A DNA stretch of 64,000 nt from Methanothermobacter sp049720995 (GTDB lineage Archaea; Methanobacteriota; Methanobacteria; Methanobacteriales; Methanothermobacteraceae): positions 1 through 64,000 of the forward strand of contig NZ_JBNASF010000005.1 of assembly GCF_049720995.1 (NCBI RefSeq). The letters are read 5' to 3'. Position numbers and translations under genes: made by a program. Positions 26,786 through 34,677 of the stretch are shown piece after piece. The notes beneath the pieces were generated by a model. The model was not told where the DNA came from. It made no database searches and was given only the letters and a program-made list of their open reading frames with translations. Position 1 is the stretch's first letter. Each line of letters starts with the position of its first letter.

Positions 26786-27944
26786 TTAATTCACCCCCTA
26801 TTTCCTTTATCTGAATGGCAAGTTCATCTATCCTCTGAAGATCCTCTTCACGTGGAAGGCCCTTCAAAAGGACTGGTTCAAGGTATTCCACGTTCAGGTT
26901 GGATAGCAGACCCTTGACCTCGGATTCAATGAGTGTCCCCCACCCATAGGATCCCATAAGTGCAACATGTTTCACCGGGGGTCTCAGTGCATTCACAAGG
27001 TAGAGTGCCGATGCAACTGCAGGGTGGGGCCTTGTGAGCACCGTGGGTGATGCTACAGCCAGGACCGAGGCATCGACGAGTTCTGTGAGGAATTCCCCGG
27101 TATCTGACTCTGCAACATTGATGGGTCTTACACTCACATCAAGTTCCATCAGCTTCTCTGTGAGTCTTTCAACCATGATCCCCGTGCTTCCGTGCATGGT
27201 GGTATATGCGATCACCGCTTTACTTCCCCCGGCGGTCCATCTCCGGTATGCATCGATTATGAGGTCAGGTATGGATACCAGTGGGCCATGGGATGGTGCT
27301 ATGAGTGATATGTCAAGGTCCGAGATCTTTTTGATGTTGGATGTGACCATCTGGCTGAAGGGCATCATGATATGTGCGTAGTACCTCTTGGCCTCCCTCA
27401 GGAAACCCTCAGGAACCTCCATGATGTCTGATGTTGCAAGGTGTGATCCAAAAAAGTCACACGTGAATAGTATCCCATCCTCCTCAAGGTAGGTTACCAT
27501 GGTGTCAGGCCAGTGCACCCAGGGTGTTACAATGAACCTCAGTGTCTTATCACCAAGGGAGAGTGTCTCACCATCCTCAATTGCCCTGAAATTTCCATCG
27601 ATCCTTAGAAGTTCCTTGAGGAGTTCAATGCAGGCAGATGTCCCCAGGACCTCCGCATCAGGGTACATGTCAAGTAGTTCCGGAATTGTGCCTGAGTGGT
27701 CCTGTTCTGCGTGCTGGGAGATTATGTAGTCGATGTCAGTTTCCATCTCCCTGATGGTCCCGAGAAATTCGCTGCTCTTCGAGGGCTCTGCAGAATCAAT
27801 GAGTGCCGTGGCACTGGTTCCAGAGACGATGTATGAGTTGTAGCTTGTGCCCCTTGGGAGGGCTACAAGCTCATCAAAGGTCCTCCGGTCCCAGTCGATT
27901 ATACCTGTGTAGTAAACCCCATCTGCAATTTTTCTGGCTTTCAT
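26775..27944 (-). CDS. fprA: F420H2 oxidase, A-type flavoprotein
   Basis: FprA reduces dioxygen to water with F420H2 and protects methanogens from oxygen. The 389-residue protein has a beta-lactamase-fold diiron domain (1-250, with SQHAEQDHSGTIPE supplying ligands and later CDFFGSHLA and APSHGP) and a C-terminal flavodoxin domain (about 255-389, with YTTMHGSTGIM binding FMN). Its ATG at 27944 immediately follows the stop of a rubredoxin gene. That order suits a flavodiiron protein, although the methanogen enzyme takes electrons directly from F420H2. Confidence 0.94.
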   Translation of the reverse strand: MKARKIADGVYYTGIIDWDRRTFDELVALPRGTSYNSYIVSGTSATALIDSAEPSKSSEFLGTIREMETDIDYIISQHAEQDHSGTIPELLDMYPDAEVLGTSACIELLKELLRIDGNFRAIEDGETLSLGDKTLRFIVTPWVHWPDTMVTYLEEDGILFTCDFFGSHLATSDIMEVPEGFLREAKRYYAHIMMPFSQMVTSNIKKISDLDISLIAPSHGPLVSIPDLIIDAYRRWTAGGSKAVIAYTTMHGSTGIMVERLTEKLMELDVSVRPINVAESDTGEFLTELVDASVLAVASPTVLTRPHPAVASALYLVNALRPPVKHVALMGSYGWGTLIESEVKGLLSNLNVEYLEPVLLKGLPREEDLQRIDELAIQIKEIGGELNGE

Positions 27945-28106
27945 TTAATCCATCTTCTTGAACTGGTCCTTTCCAACTCCACATACAGGGCACACCCAGT
28001 CGTCGGGGAGGTCCTCAAACGGTGTTCCTGCTTCTATCCCTGATGTGGGGTCTCCCTCTTCAGGGTCGTAGATGTATCCACACATCTGGCAGACGTATTT
28101 GTCCAT
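27945..28106 (-). CDS. Rubredoxin
   Basis: A 53-residue rubredoxin with the two iron-binding knuckles CQMCGY and CPVCGV and the usual core YDPEEGDPTSGI. It carries single electrons in the cytoplasm. The ATG at 28106 follows a GGTGAA site, and the TAA touches the start of fprA. A second rubredoxin gene precedes it by 11 bases. The two proteins are about half identical, so they arose by duplication but have diverged. Confidence 0.95.
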   Translation of the reverse strand: MDKYVCQMCGYIYDPEEGDPTSGIEAGTPFEDLPDDWVCPVCGVGKDQFKKMD

Positions 28107-28117
28107 TTATTCACCTC

Positions 28118-28279
28118 TCAGTTAAGTGGTTTGAACATCTTCTTCCTTGCACCGCATGACGGGCACCTCCATGTTTCAGGAAGGTCCTCAAACGGTGTTC
28201 CTGGTGGTGTGTCCGTCCTTGGTTCGCCCTTTTCAGGGTCGTAGATGTATCCACAAACCCTGCATTTGTATCTTTTCAA
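28118..28279 (-). CDS. Second rubredoxin, TTG start
   Basis: This 53-residue protein has CRVCGY and CPSCGA knuckles and a PRTDTPPGTPFEDLPE centre. There is no in-frame ATG upstream of the first Cys. TTG at 28279 preceded by AAAGGTGC gives the right length. It is the promoter-proximal gene of the rubredoxin-rubredoxin-fprA-ferritin-peroxiredoxin-SOD run. The basic C-terminus (ARKKMFKPLN) differs from the acidic partner protein, which may reflect a different redox partner. Confidence 0.9.
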   Translation of the reverse strand: MKRYKCRVCGYIYDPEKGEPRTDTPPGTPFEDLPETWRCPSCGARKKMFKPLN

Positions 28280-28304
28280 GTTTAGCACCTTTCTCTTTAA
28301 TTTT

Positions 28305-28320
28305 AGGACGTATATTAATT
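28305..28320 (-). promoter_or_regulatory. Candidate TATA box of the oxygen-defence operon
   Basis: On the minus strand aattaatatacg (28310-28319 on plus) lies 31-40 bases upstream of the TTG start, the usual spacing for an archaeal promoter with a short leader. Between here and 28576 the plus strand holds an AT-rich stretch with a gcctcc/ggaggc inverted repeat (28385-28417 region) and no gene. Confidence 0.5.
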
Positions 28321-28576
28321 ATTATTCTTTAAAAATTTAAAATTATCTATGAAGTTTCAATGAGAACCTTTAAATAATCGAATCGCCTCCTTCAGGAAGA
28401 TCCATTGGGAGGCCAGAGAAAACAAATAAATCCATGAACACGTAAAATGGTGCCGAATGAATTCAGCGAAAAATCCAATATTATTTTGGCTAAAATTCAA
28501 AGGTATTTAAAACTTTAATAGTTGCAAGAGCATTATACACTGTACCAGGGTAGAGGCGGGACCTGGAGTTGATTTA

Positions 28577-29111
28577 ATGAAAGGATATCTTCCTTTAATT
28601 TTACCGGGTCTTATTTAAGGCTCAGCCAGTGAAGTGGATATCATGTCAATTCCACCGGGGGATGACAGCAGCGATGGACTCTCATGGGCAACTGCAAAGG
28701 CGGGTATAAAGAATTCAAGGGATCGGCTGCAGATAATAGCATGATCTGTGCAGAAGGCAATAAAACGGCCTGGATAGCGGGATGTGACATGACAAGAAAC
28801 TGGCAATCACGGTTAAAGCCAACACCACAAACACAGGAGAACCTCTGGCAATTAAACAGCAATCCTCAGTAAACCAGAGATCCATAAGAAACCAGACAAT
28901 CACCTGCATCCAGTGGCTCAACAGGAACACCCGGAGCAATCAAACTCTCAAAATCAGCTCACAAAGTAACAGCAATCAACATGAGAAACTTCATAAACAC
29001 TATAAACGGGCCCACGGAAAGGGTATGGGAACATGCATTCACAAGACCCCTATAGTCTACAGCAAAAACCCCGGGTTCCACGGAACCTGCATGAGACCTC
29101 CAAACTGGTGA
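28577..29111 (+). pseudogene. Decayed secreted adhesin-like (parallel beta-helix) protein gene
   Basis: ATG 28577 with ggagttga upstream starts a signal-peptide-like MKGYLPLILPGLI, stopped by an in-frame TAA at 28616. The same frame continues GSASEVDIMSIPPGDDSSDG and LSWATAKAGIKN, the domain opening typical of archaeal surface proteins, then stops again. In the next frame AADNSMICAEGNKTA and ENLWQL continue the same domain pattern, and ITVKANTTNTGEP appears in a third. The gene has thus collected at least two nonsense changes and two frame changes. The surface-protein assignment rests on recalled family motifs. Confidence 0.7.
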
Positions 29112-29169
29112 ATATCAACTCATTTTCTATTTTTTATAAAAAATAGTAGGAAAATGGAATGCTAATTTT

Positions 29170-29358
29170 TCAGTCAAAATACTTCATCCTGACCACATTG
29201 AAGCCCACTACACAGCCAACAAAACCCATTCTCAAGTATGGGCTTACAGGAGCATAGACTGCAACTGCGAGTATAATCACTCCCACGAGGGTGTGGGTTA
29301 ACAGGTTCTTCCAGTCTGTAAGGTAATCCCTGATTCCTCTAAACAATCTTCTCAACAT
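29170..29358 (-). CDS. Small membrane protein
   Basis: This 62-residue protein is not recognised. It has a basic amphipathic start (MLRRLFRGIRDYLTDWKN), then one long or two short hydrophobic segments (LLTHTLVGVIILAVAVYA and YLRMGFVGCVVGFNVV). By the positive-inside rule the N-terminus would be cytoplasmic. AGGTG lies upstream of the ATG. Its promoter contains three regular direct repeats, so expression looks controlled. Confidence 0.55.
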   Translation of the reverse strand: MLRRLFRGIRDYLTDWKNLLTHTLVGVIILAVAVYAPVSPYLRMGFVGCVVGFNVVRMKYFD

Positions 29359-29379
29359 AACACCTCATACATCAAAATC

Positions 29380-29424
29380 CTATATATCAAATTTTGATAT
29401 ATCAAATAATGATATATCCTTTAT
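29380..29424 (-). promoter_or_regulatory. Three 15-bp direct repeats with nested palindromes in a promoter
   Basis: The word tatatc recurs at exactly 15-base spacing, in units starting at 29380, 29395 and 29410 (tgatatatcaaataa type). Units 1 and 2 also form a 10-bp-arm inverted repeat around 29392 (atatatcaaa / tttgatatat). The block lies 22 to 66 bases upstream of the small membrane protein start, covering its TATA region. It looks like an operator for a dimeric regulator. Confidence 0.5.
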
Positions 29425-29453
29425 ATATACATTTCGGTGAGAAGAAGGGATGT

Positions 29454-29849
29454 TTACTTAACAAGTAGTACCGGTACCTCAACCGTCTTGAGGGTGGTCT
29501 CGGCCACACTGCCCATCAAAAGCTTCTCAAGACCTGAACGCCCATGTGACGCGATAACCACAAGATCCGCCCCTGTCTTCTCAGAGATCTTCTTCATATC
29601 ATGCGCCGGGCTTCCAAATACCAGGACCTCATCCACCTGGACACCGGCCTCCCTGCCCTTCCTCTGCACACCCGCCAGGATCTCCTTTCCCTCATCCTCA
29701 AGGACATCAAAGGGGTAGATCAGCTTCTCATCAATAACATGCACAGCAACCACCACGGAGCCCAGACGCCCTGCAAGTTCAATGGCAAGGTCCTCGGCCT
29801 TTGCTGCATACTCCGAACCATCGGTTGGAACCATGATCCTCTCAAACAT
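29454..29849 (-). CDS. Universal stress protein, UspA family
   Basis: The 131-residue protein starts FERIMVPTDGSEYAAKAEDLAIELA and ends with the nucleotide-binding G-X2-G-X9-G(S/T) pattern ASHGRSGLEKLLMGSVAETTLK. It is therefore likely an ATP-binding UspA. A TTG at 29867 extends the frame, but AGGTGG lies inside that extension and is spaced for ATG 29849. It follows the flavin reductase-like gene by 10 bases. Its exact role is unknown. Confidence 0.92.
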   Translation of the reverse strand: MFERIMVPTDGSEYAAKAEDLAIELAGRLGSVVVAVHVIDEKLIYPFDVLEDEGKEILAGVQRKGREAGVQVDEVLVFGSPAHDMKKISEKTGADLVVIASHGRSGLEKLLMGSVAETTLKTVEVPVLLVK

Positions 29850-29859
29850 CATAAACCAC

Positions 29860-30411
29860 CTATTCAATACGCCTCACATGATCCCCCACGACAAACTCTG
29901 TTCCACCCACATGGAGGACTGGCTTCACCGATTCAACATCAAGGAGCCCATCCCTTATGCATCCAGAGCAGACCGAGGCATTCACAACCGAGCCCACTAT
30001 GAGGCTGTGGTCGCCAACCTCACACATCCTGAGGAGTTCACATTCAAGGTGTGCTGCTGCCTCAGCTATCCTCGGTGGCTTAACCCTCTCTGATGGAATC
30101 CAGTTAAGACCTGCGGCCTCAAGTTCATTCTCACCCGCCGGGAGATCCCTGGCGGTTATCCACATTTTATCAATTATGTCCACCGGCGTTATATTAAGTA
30201 CAAACTCATGGGTGTCCTCAACATTCACTGCGGTGTGGTGGGCCGGTGCAGATGCAAAGGCCACAATCGGGGGGTCGATTGACACCGGCATGGTGAAGGA
30301 AAATGGGGCCGCATTTATATTCCCATCCTCATCCACCGTGGTTACAATGACGGTTGGCCTTGGAGTAAGTATTCTGTGCGCATTCTCAACAGGAAAATTC
30401 TCAAATTCCAT
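29860..30411 (-). CDS. Flavin reductase-like FMN-binding protein (flavoredoxin family)
   Basis: The 183-residue protein has the split-barrel FMN-binding fold of flavin reductase-like proteins: HRILTPRPTVIVTTVDEDGNIN, APFSFTMPVSIDPPIVAFA and the LNITPVDIIDKMW segment. Members bind FMN and act as electron carriers or flavin reductases. I recall that the Methanothermobacter homologue has a crystal structure with FMN. A Cys-X2-Cys pair (VCSGC) near residue 150 is notable. It lies between AtwA and UspA genes on one strand. Confidence 0.85.
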   Translation of the reverse strand: MEFENFPVENAHRILTPRPTVIVTTVDEDGNINAAPFSFTMPVSIDPPIVAFASAPAHHTAVNVEDTHEFVLNITPVDIIDKMWITARDLPAGENELEAAGLNWIPSERVKPPRIAEAAAHLECELLRMCEVGDHSLIVGSVVNASVCSGCIRDGLLDVESVKPVLHVGGTEFVVGDHVRRIE

Positions 30412-30416
30412 TTATA

Positions 30417-32123
30417 TCACCCCTTAACCCTCTGAAGGTATTTTGCTTGGCTTCTTTCAACAAACTCGTCGCAGAGGCCATCTGGTTCGCCGTCCATTAC
30501 AAGACGTCCATCCTCAACCATCACAGCCCTTGTGCTGAGCTCCCTTATGAAATCCACATGGTGGCTCACCATGATTATGGTTGTCCCGAACTCCATGTTA
30601 ATCCTCTTGAGGGAATTTGAAACCATCCTGAGCGTTATTGGGTCGAGGTCCCCGAACGGCTCATCAAGGACAAGTACATCGGGCCTTGATGCAAGGACAA
30701 GGGCAAGGGTCGCCCTCACCCGCTCACCCCCTGAGAGCTCATAGGATTTCCTGTCAAGTATGTCCATGGGGAGGTCCAGGGCCCTGAATATGGGCTCAGC
30801 ATACTTCTTAACCTCGCTGTCAGGAAAACTCGGGAAGAGCTCCTCAAGTATCTCAGGTGAGAGGCCAAGTTTCTCAAGCCTGTAGCGGGCCTCTGTTTCA
30901 GGAAGATCTGTGAGCTGGTAGAGCACATCAAGGACCATGTCACTTATCCCAAGCTCCCCGGCCCTCTTCCTTGCCTCTGCAACAACATGTTCACCCTTAA
31001 CACCAAGCCTTGAGGCTATCTGACTCCTTATGGTGGCATGATGTACAAGTGCAAACTCCTGATGCATGAAACCCATCTTCCTCCTTACACCCATCCTCTT
31101 AACGCCAGGTTCATGCATGTTAACCCATTCACTGTCAAGCCTGAACTCAACTGTACCCTCATCAGGAAGGTCCAGGCCACCTATCATCCGTAGAAGCACC
31201 GTCTTGCCGGCCCCGCTTGGCCCTATTATGGATACTATCTCACCCTCCCTGATATCAAGGTTAACGTCCCTCATCTCAAGGACTGCCCCGCCCCTGAGGA
31301 GTACAAACCTCTTGGCCAGATCCCTGACCCTGAGGATCTCCCTCCCTGAGCTGCGGGGTGTGTAGTCAACCGGGGGCTCAATGCCCCTCATGAAGCCCTC
31401 TATAATCCTCCCGGGTTCCCCCTCATCAACGATGCGCCCGTCCTCCATCAAAACCAGCCGGTCTGCAAGGTACTCGTGGACCTCGGGTAGGTGTGAGACG
31501 AGCACCACCGTGACACCCAGTTTTCTGTTGATATTCCCTATGGCATCCAGTATCTCCTGCTTCGTTCCAGGGCATGACATGGTTGCGGGTTCATCAAGAA
31601 GGAGTACCCTGGGTTTTTTTGCAAGTTGCCTGGCCATTATGAGCCTCTGCTTCTCGCCCCCACTGAGAACAGGTGCAAAGTGTTCGGCCTTGTGGTCAAG
31701 TCCAACCACCCTTAGTAGTTCCATTGCCTCCTCACCGAATTCATCATAGGCGAAGTCAAAGTCTGTCATTGACTCGTCACCATATTTTGCAGCATACAGC
31801 TTCCTTATGACATTCTGAAGGGCTGTCTCCGACCAGAGGCCAAAGGACCTCTGAAGGTGAATTGCAGTCCTCTTTTTGAGCTTTGAGAAGTAGTACTGTC
31901 CTGAATCAGCCTCAACGGTCACATCATCCAGGGTTATCCTCCCTGAATCAAAGGGTTCAACACCCCTCAGAATCCTCAGAAGTGTTGTCTTACCTGAACC
32001 GCTCATTCCAAGTATTCCCAGGATTTCGCCCTCAGAAACCTCAAGGTTAACATCGGAAAGTGCCCTGAATTCATCTCCATTCTCAAGTTTATAGGTCTTT
32101 GTCAGGTTCTCCACCCTTATCAT
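30417..32123 (-). CDS. atwA: Tandem ABC ATPase, methyl-CoM reductase component A2 family
   Basis: The 568-residue soluble protein has two ABC ATPase domains. The first carries GMSGSGKTT and LSGGEKQRL, the second GPSGAGKTV and LSGGERVRA. No membrane segments are present. This matches component A2 (AtwA), which helps ATP-dependent reductive activation of methyl-coenzyme M reductase. Methanogens carry several paralogues, so this copy may serve another activation step. It starts the run AtwA-flavoredoxin-UspA; coexpression with a flavoprotein suits a redox activation role (inference). Confidence 0.85.
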   Translation of the reverse strand: MIRVENLTKTYKLENGDEFRALSDVNLEVSEGEILGILGMSGSGKTTLLRILRGVEPFDSGRITLDDVTVEADSGQYYFSKLKKRTAIHLQRSFGLWSETALQNVIRKLYAAKYGDESMTDFDFAYDEFGEEAMELLRVVGLDHKAEHFAPVLSGGEKQRLIMARQLAKKPRVLLLDEPATMSCPGTKQEILDAIGNINRKLGVTVVLVSHLPEVHEYLADRLVLMEDGRIVDEGEPGRIIEGFMRGIEPPVDYTPRSSGREILRVRDLAKRFVLLRGGAVLEMRDVNLDIREGEIVSIIGPSGAGKTVLLRMIGGLDLPDEGTVEFRLDSEWVNMHEPGVKRMGVRRKMGFMHQEFALVHHATIRSQIASRLGVKGEHVVAEARKRAGELGISDMVLDVLYQLTDLPETEARYRLEKLGLSPEILEELFPSFPDSEVKKYAEPIFRALDLPMDILDRKSYELSGGERVRATLALVLASRPDVLVLDEPFGDLDPITLRMVSNSLKRINMEFGTTIIMVSHHVDFIRELSTRAVMVEDGRLVMDGEPDGLCDEFVERSQAKYLQRVKG

Positions 32124-32233
32124 TGCATCACCGCAACCATTCCTTCAAGGTTCAATAGATACCAGATCTCATGGCAGTGCCTGAAAAACTGCCGGTTAAA
32201 ATTTCATCAATCATTACAGCAACGTGCTGCCAT

Positions 32234-32262
32234 GAATATATACTAGAACCACTATAGTTCTA
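32234..32262 (+). promoter_or_regulatory. TATA box plus palindrome before NMN adenylyltransferase
   Basis: gaatatatac (32234-32243) is a TATA box about 65 bases from the ATG. Immediately after it tagaac (32244-32249) and gttcta (32257-32262) form a perfect 6-bp inverted repeat with a 7-base spacer, between TATA and the expected start of transcription. A repressor bound there would block initiation. No regulator is known. Confidence 0.5.
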
Positions 32263-32302
32263 ATAGTTTTACTGACATAATAACCTTTATGCGGTGATAT
32301 GA

Positions 32303-32830
32303 ATGAGGGGATTGCTGGTTGGAAGGATGCAGCCATTCCACCGGGGACACCTCCAGGTTATAAAGAGGGTGCTCGGGGAGGTTGATGAACTCATAATATG
32401 TATCGGAAGCGCCCAGCTGAGCCACAGCCTCAGGGACCCCTTCACCGCCGGTGAGAGGGTGATGATGCTGACCAAGGCACTCAGTGAGAACGGTATCCCC
32501 GCATCAAGCTACTACATCATACCCGTCCAGGACATAGAGTGCAACGCCCTCTGGGTTGCACATATAAAGATGCTAACACCCCCATTTGACAGGGTATACA
32601 GTGGGAACCCCCTTGTCCAGCGGCTCTTCAGCGAGGACGGCTATGAGGTGACTGCACCCCCACTGTTCTACAGGGACAGGTACTCAGGGACAGAGGTGAG
32701 GCGGAGGATGCTTGACGATGGTGACTGGCGCTCACTCCTTCCAGAATCTGTTGTTGAGGTTATAGAGGAAATAAATGGGGTTGAAAGAATAAAACACCTT
32801 GCAAAAAAGGAAGTTAGTGAACTGGTGTAG
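32303..32830 (+). CDS. Nicotinamide-nucleotide adenylyltransferase
   Basis: The 175-residue enzyme joins NMN with ATP to give NAD. It opens RGLLVGRMQPFHRGHLQVI with the nucleotidyltransferase HRGH site (H-X-G-H type) and has the late ISS-like motif in YSGTEVRRRML. Length and sequence agree closely with the archaeal enzyme that I recall as structurally solved from M. thermautotrophicus, with several substitutions. GGTGAT precedes the ATG at 32303; another ATG at 32299 is out of frame. It is followed by moaE. Confidence 0.96.
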   Translation: MRGLLVGRMQPFHRGHLQVIKRVLGEVDELIICIGSAQLSHSLRDPFTAGERVMMLTKALSENGIPASSYYIIPVQDIECNALWVAHIKMLTPPFDRVYSGNPLVQRLFSEDGYEVTAPPLFYRDRYSGTEVRRRMLDDGDWRSLLPESVVEVIEEINGVERIKHLAKKEVSELV

Positions 32831-32839
32831 GTGTCAGAG

Positions 32840-33271
32840 ATGATGGTCATGGTGACAGATGAAAAGGAGGCCTTCAGAATGGATGACCTCCTGGAACATG
32901 TGAAGAAGAGTCCCTACCTTGATGAATGCGGCGCAGTATTCACCTTTGAGGGAATCGTCCGTGGTGTTGATGATGAGAGGACAGAGAAACTCATACTAAC
33001 AACACCAGACATTGAAAAGGCCCGGAAGGAACTTGAGGGGATAGTGGATGATGTTATGGAGAAGTACCCTGTGAAGGACGTGGCCGTTGTGCACTACGTG
33101 GGGGAGTTCTATGTATCAGAGACCCTCTTCATGGTGGCTGTTGCAGGACCTCACCGTGGGGAAACCCTTGAGGCCCTCAAAGAGATAATCGAGAGGACGA
33201 AGTATGAAATAGACTTCATGAAGGAGGAGTACACCAGCAGCGGCAGGAACGTTATCATGTCAGGCGGCTAG
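32840..33271 (+). CDS. moaE: Molybdopterin synthase large subunit, MoaE family
   Basis: The 143-residue protein has the MoaE core: CGAVFTFEGIVRGVDDERTEKL, a VAVVHYVGEFYVSETLFMVAVAGPHRGE segment and KYEIDFMKEEYTSSG. With MoaD it inserts sulfur into precursor Z to form the dithiolene of molybdopterin or tungstopterin. GTG 32831 touches the upstream stop, while GGTG is better spaced for ATG 32840. The lysine usual near the C-terminus is replaced around EEYTSSGRNVIM, which is worth noting. mobA lies further downstream on the other strand. Confidence 0.85.
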   Translation: MMVMVTDEKEAFRMDDLLEHVKKSPYLDECGAVFTFEGIVRGVDDERTEKLILTTPDIEKARKELEGIVDDVMEKYPVKDVAVVHYVGEFYVSETLFMVAVAGPHRGETLEALKEIIERTKYEIDFMKEEYTSSGRNVIMSGG

Positions 33272-33281
33272 GAGTCTTAAA

Positions 33282-34502
33282 ATGAAATTCATAAGGGACA
33301 GCGTCCACGGTAACCTGAAGCTCACCGAATTTGAGGTGAGGGTTATTGACACACCACCTGTTCAGAGGCTCAGGAGGATAAAGCAGCTGGGATTCACAAA
33401 TCTGATATACCCGGGAGCAAATCATTCGCGGTTCGAACACTCCATAGGGGCCATGTACCTGGCATCGAGGCTGGCAGAGCACCTCAACCTTGGAACTGAA
33501 AAGAAGAGGATACTGAGACTCTGCGCACTCCTCCATGACGTGGGGCACGGCCCATTCTCCCATGTATCAGAGGGGGTCCTTGAAAGGTCCCATGAGAGCC
33601 TCACAAGGAAACTCATAAGGGAATCTGTGCTCGGTGAGATGATATCAGAGGAGTTCGACCTTGAACAGGTTATGAGGATACTGAGGGGTGAGGGTGTCCT
33701 TGGACAGGCAATCAACGGGGAGCTTGATGTTGACAGGATGGATTACCTCCTGCGGGACTCCCACTACACAGGGGTGGCCTACGGTATAATAGACGTTGAA
33801 AGGCTGATATACAATATGAAGATGGAGAACGACCTTGTCCTTGACAGGAAGGGTGTTCAGGCCGCAGAGTCTGCCCTGCTTGCAAGGTACTTCATGTATC
33901 CCAGCGTCTACCAGCACCACACCACCAGGATCGTGAACTCCATGTTCAGGAGGTGCCTCAGGAGCCTCATATCTGAGGGGGTGCTTGATGAGTCCAGGAT
34001 ATACCTCTATGACGACATGGACCTCATCGTCATGTGCAGGAATCAGGGGGGCCTTGCAGGCGATATGATACGGAGACTGGATAACCGTGACCTCCTCAAG
34101 ACCGTGGAATCTGTGAAACTCAATGAGCTCGAGGACCCCCAGAGGGTATTCAGGATCACAGATGCTGAGATAAAAAAGGCCGAGGTGGAAATTGCAGAGG
34201 ACATGGACCTGGACCCTGATTATGTTGTGGTTAACCTTCCAGAGTACCCTGCATTTGATGAGATGAGGACCCAGGTTTCTGTGGGGGACTCCATCGTGAA
34301 CCTGAGCCATATATCAAGTCTCGTGGGGGCGCTGAAGGAGGCGAGGTTCAACCATGCAGATATATGTGTTTATGTGCCCCGTGAATCAGCCGCTGCATTC
34401 AGGGAATTCAGCCTCCATGACTACATGGATCTCCCTGAGAGAAGACCGTCACACCCCCGGCAGCTTCGACTCACGGTACCTGATTACCTTAAATTCAGAT
34501 AG
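33282..34502 (+). CDS. HD-superfamily phosphohydrolase (dNTPase/SAMHD1-like)
   Basis: The 406-residue protein begins KFIRDSVHGNLKLTEFEVRVIDTPPVQRLRRIKQLG and has SRFEHSIGAMYLASRL, the HD motif LLHDVGHGPFSHVSE and LDVDRMDYLLRDSHYTGVAYG, the hallmarks of the COG1078 HD hydrolases. These hydrolyse dNTPs or related nucleotides with a divalent metal. AGGAG precedes the ATG. Its last codons and stop are the first copy of a 60-bp tandem repeat. Confidence 0.9.
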   Translation: MKFIRDSVHGNLKLTEFEVRVIDTPPVQRLRRIKQLGFTNLIYPGANHSRFEHSIGAMYLASRLAEHLNLGTEKKRILRLCALLHDVGHGPFSHVSEGVLERSHESLTRKLIRESVLGEMISEEFDLEQVMRILRGEGVLGQAINGELDVDRMDYLLRDSHYTGVAYGIIDVERLIYNMKMENDLVLDRKGVQAAESALLARYFMYPSVYQHHTTRIVNSMFRRCLRSLISEGVLDESRIYLYDDMDLIVMCRNQGGLAGDMIRRLDNRDLLKTVESVKLNELEDPQRVFRITDAEIKKAEVEIAEDMDLDPDYVVVNLPEYPAFDEMRTQVSVGDSIVNLSHISSLVGALKEARFNHADICVYVPRESAAAFREFSLHDYMDLPERRPSHPRQLRLTVPDYLKFR

Positions 34503-34625
34503 ATAACACCCCATATTACATATAACAAAAATAAAACCCACCCATGTGACTTAAATTCAGATAAACAAACCCACCATTCATATAACAAAAATAAAACCCA
34601 CCCATGTGACTTAAATTCAGATAAA
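34488..34625. repeat. Tandem repeat of about 60 bp starting in the HD gene tail
   Basis: The word cttaaattcagata occurs at 34488, 34550 and 34610. The first is the end of the HD gene (Leu-Lys-Phe-Arg-stop). Copies 1 and 2 share a 38-base identical second half (atataacaaaaataaaac onward), and a third copy is only the first 15 bases. Units are 62 and 60 bases. The duplicated unit therefore starts in coding sequence and carries the stop region into the spacer. Confidence 0.9.
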
Positions 34626-34677
34626 TTCTCATCATAAAAGGAAATGAGCATCCATAAAACACTCAGAAGTGATTCAG

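Noticed and set aside
28385..28417. gcctcc/ggaggc inverted repeat as a terminator or RNA
   Set aside because: Only a 6-bp stem with a 17-base loop, no T-run and no gene ending there.
28684..28872. 62-codon frame as an independent small gene
   Set aside because: Its content (AADNSMICAEGN, ENLWQL) fits the middle of the decayed adhesin domain, so it is a pseudogene piece, not a gene.
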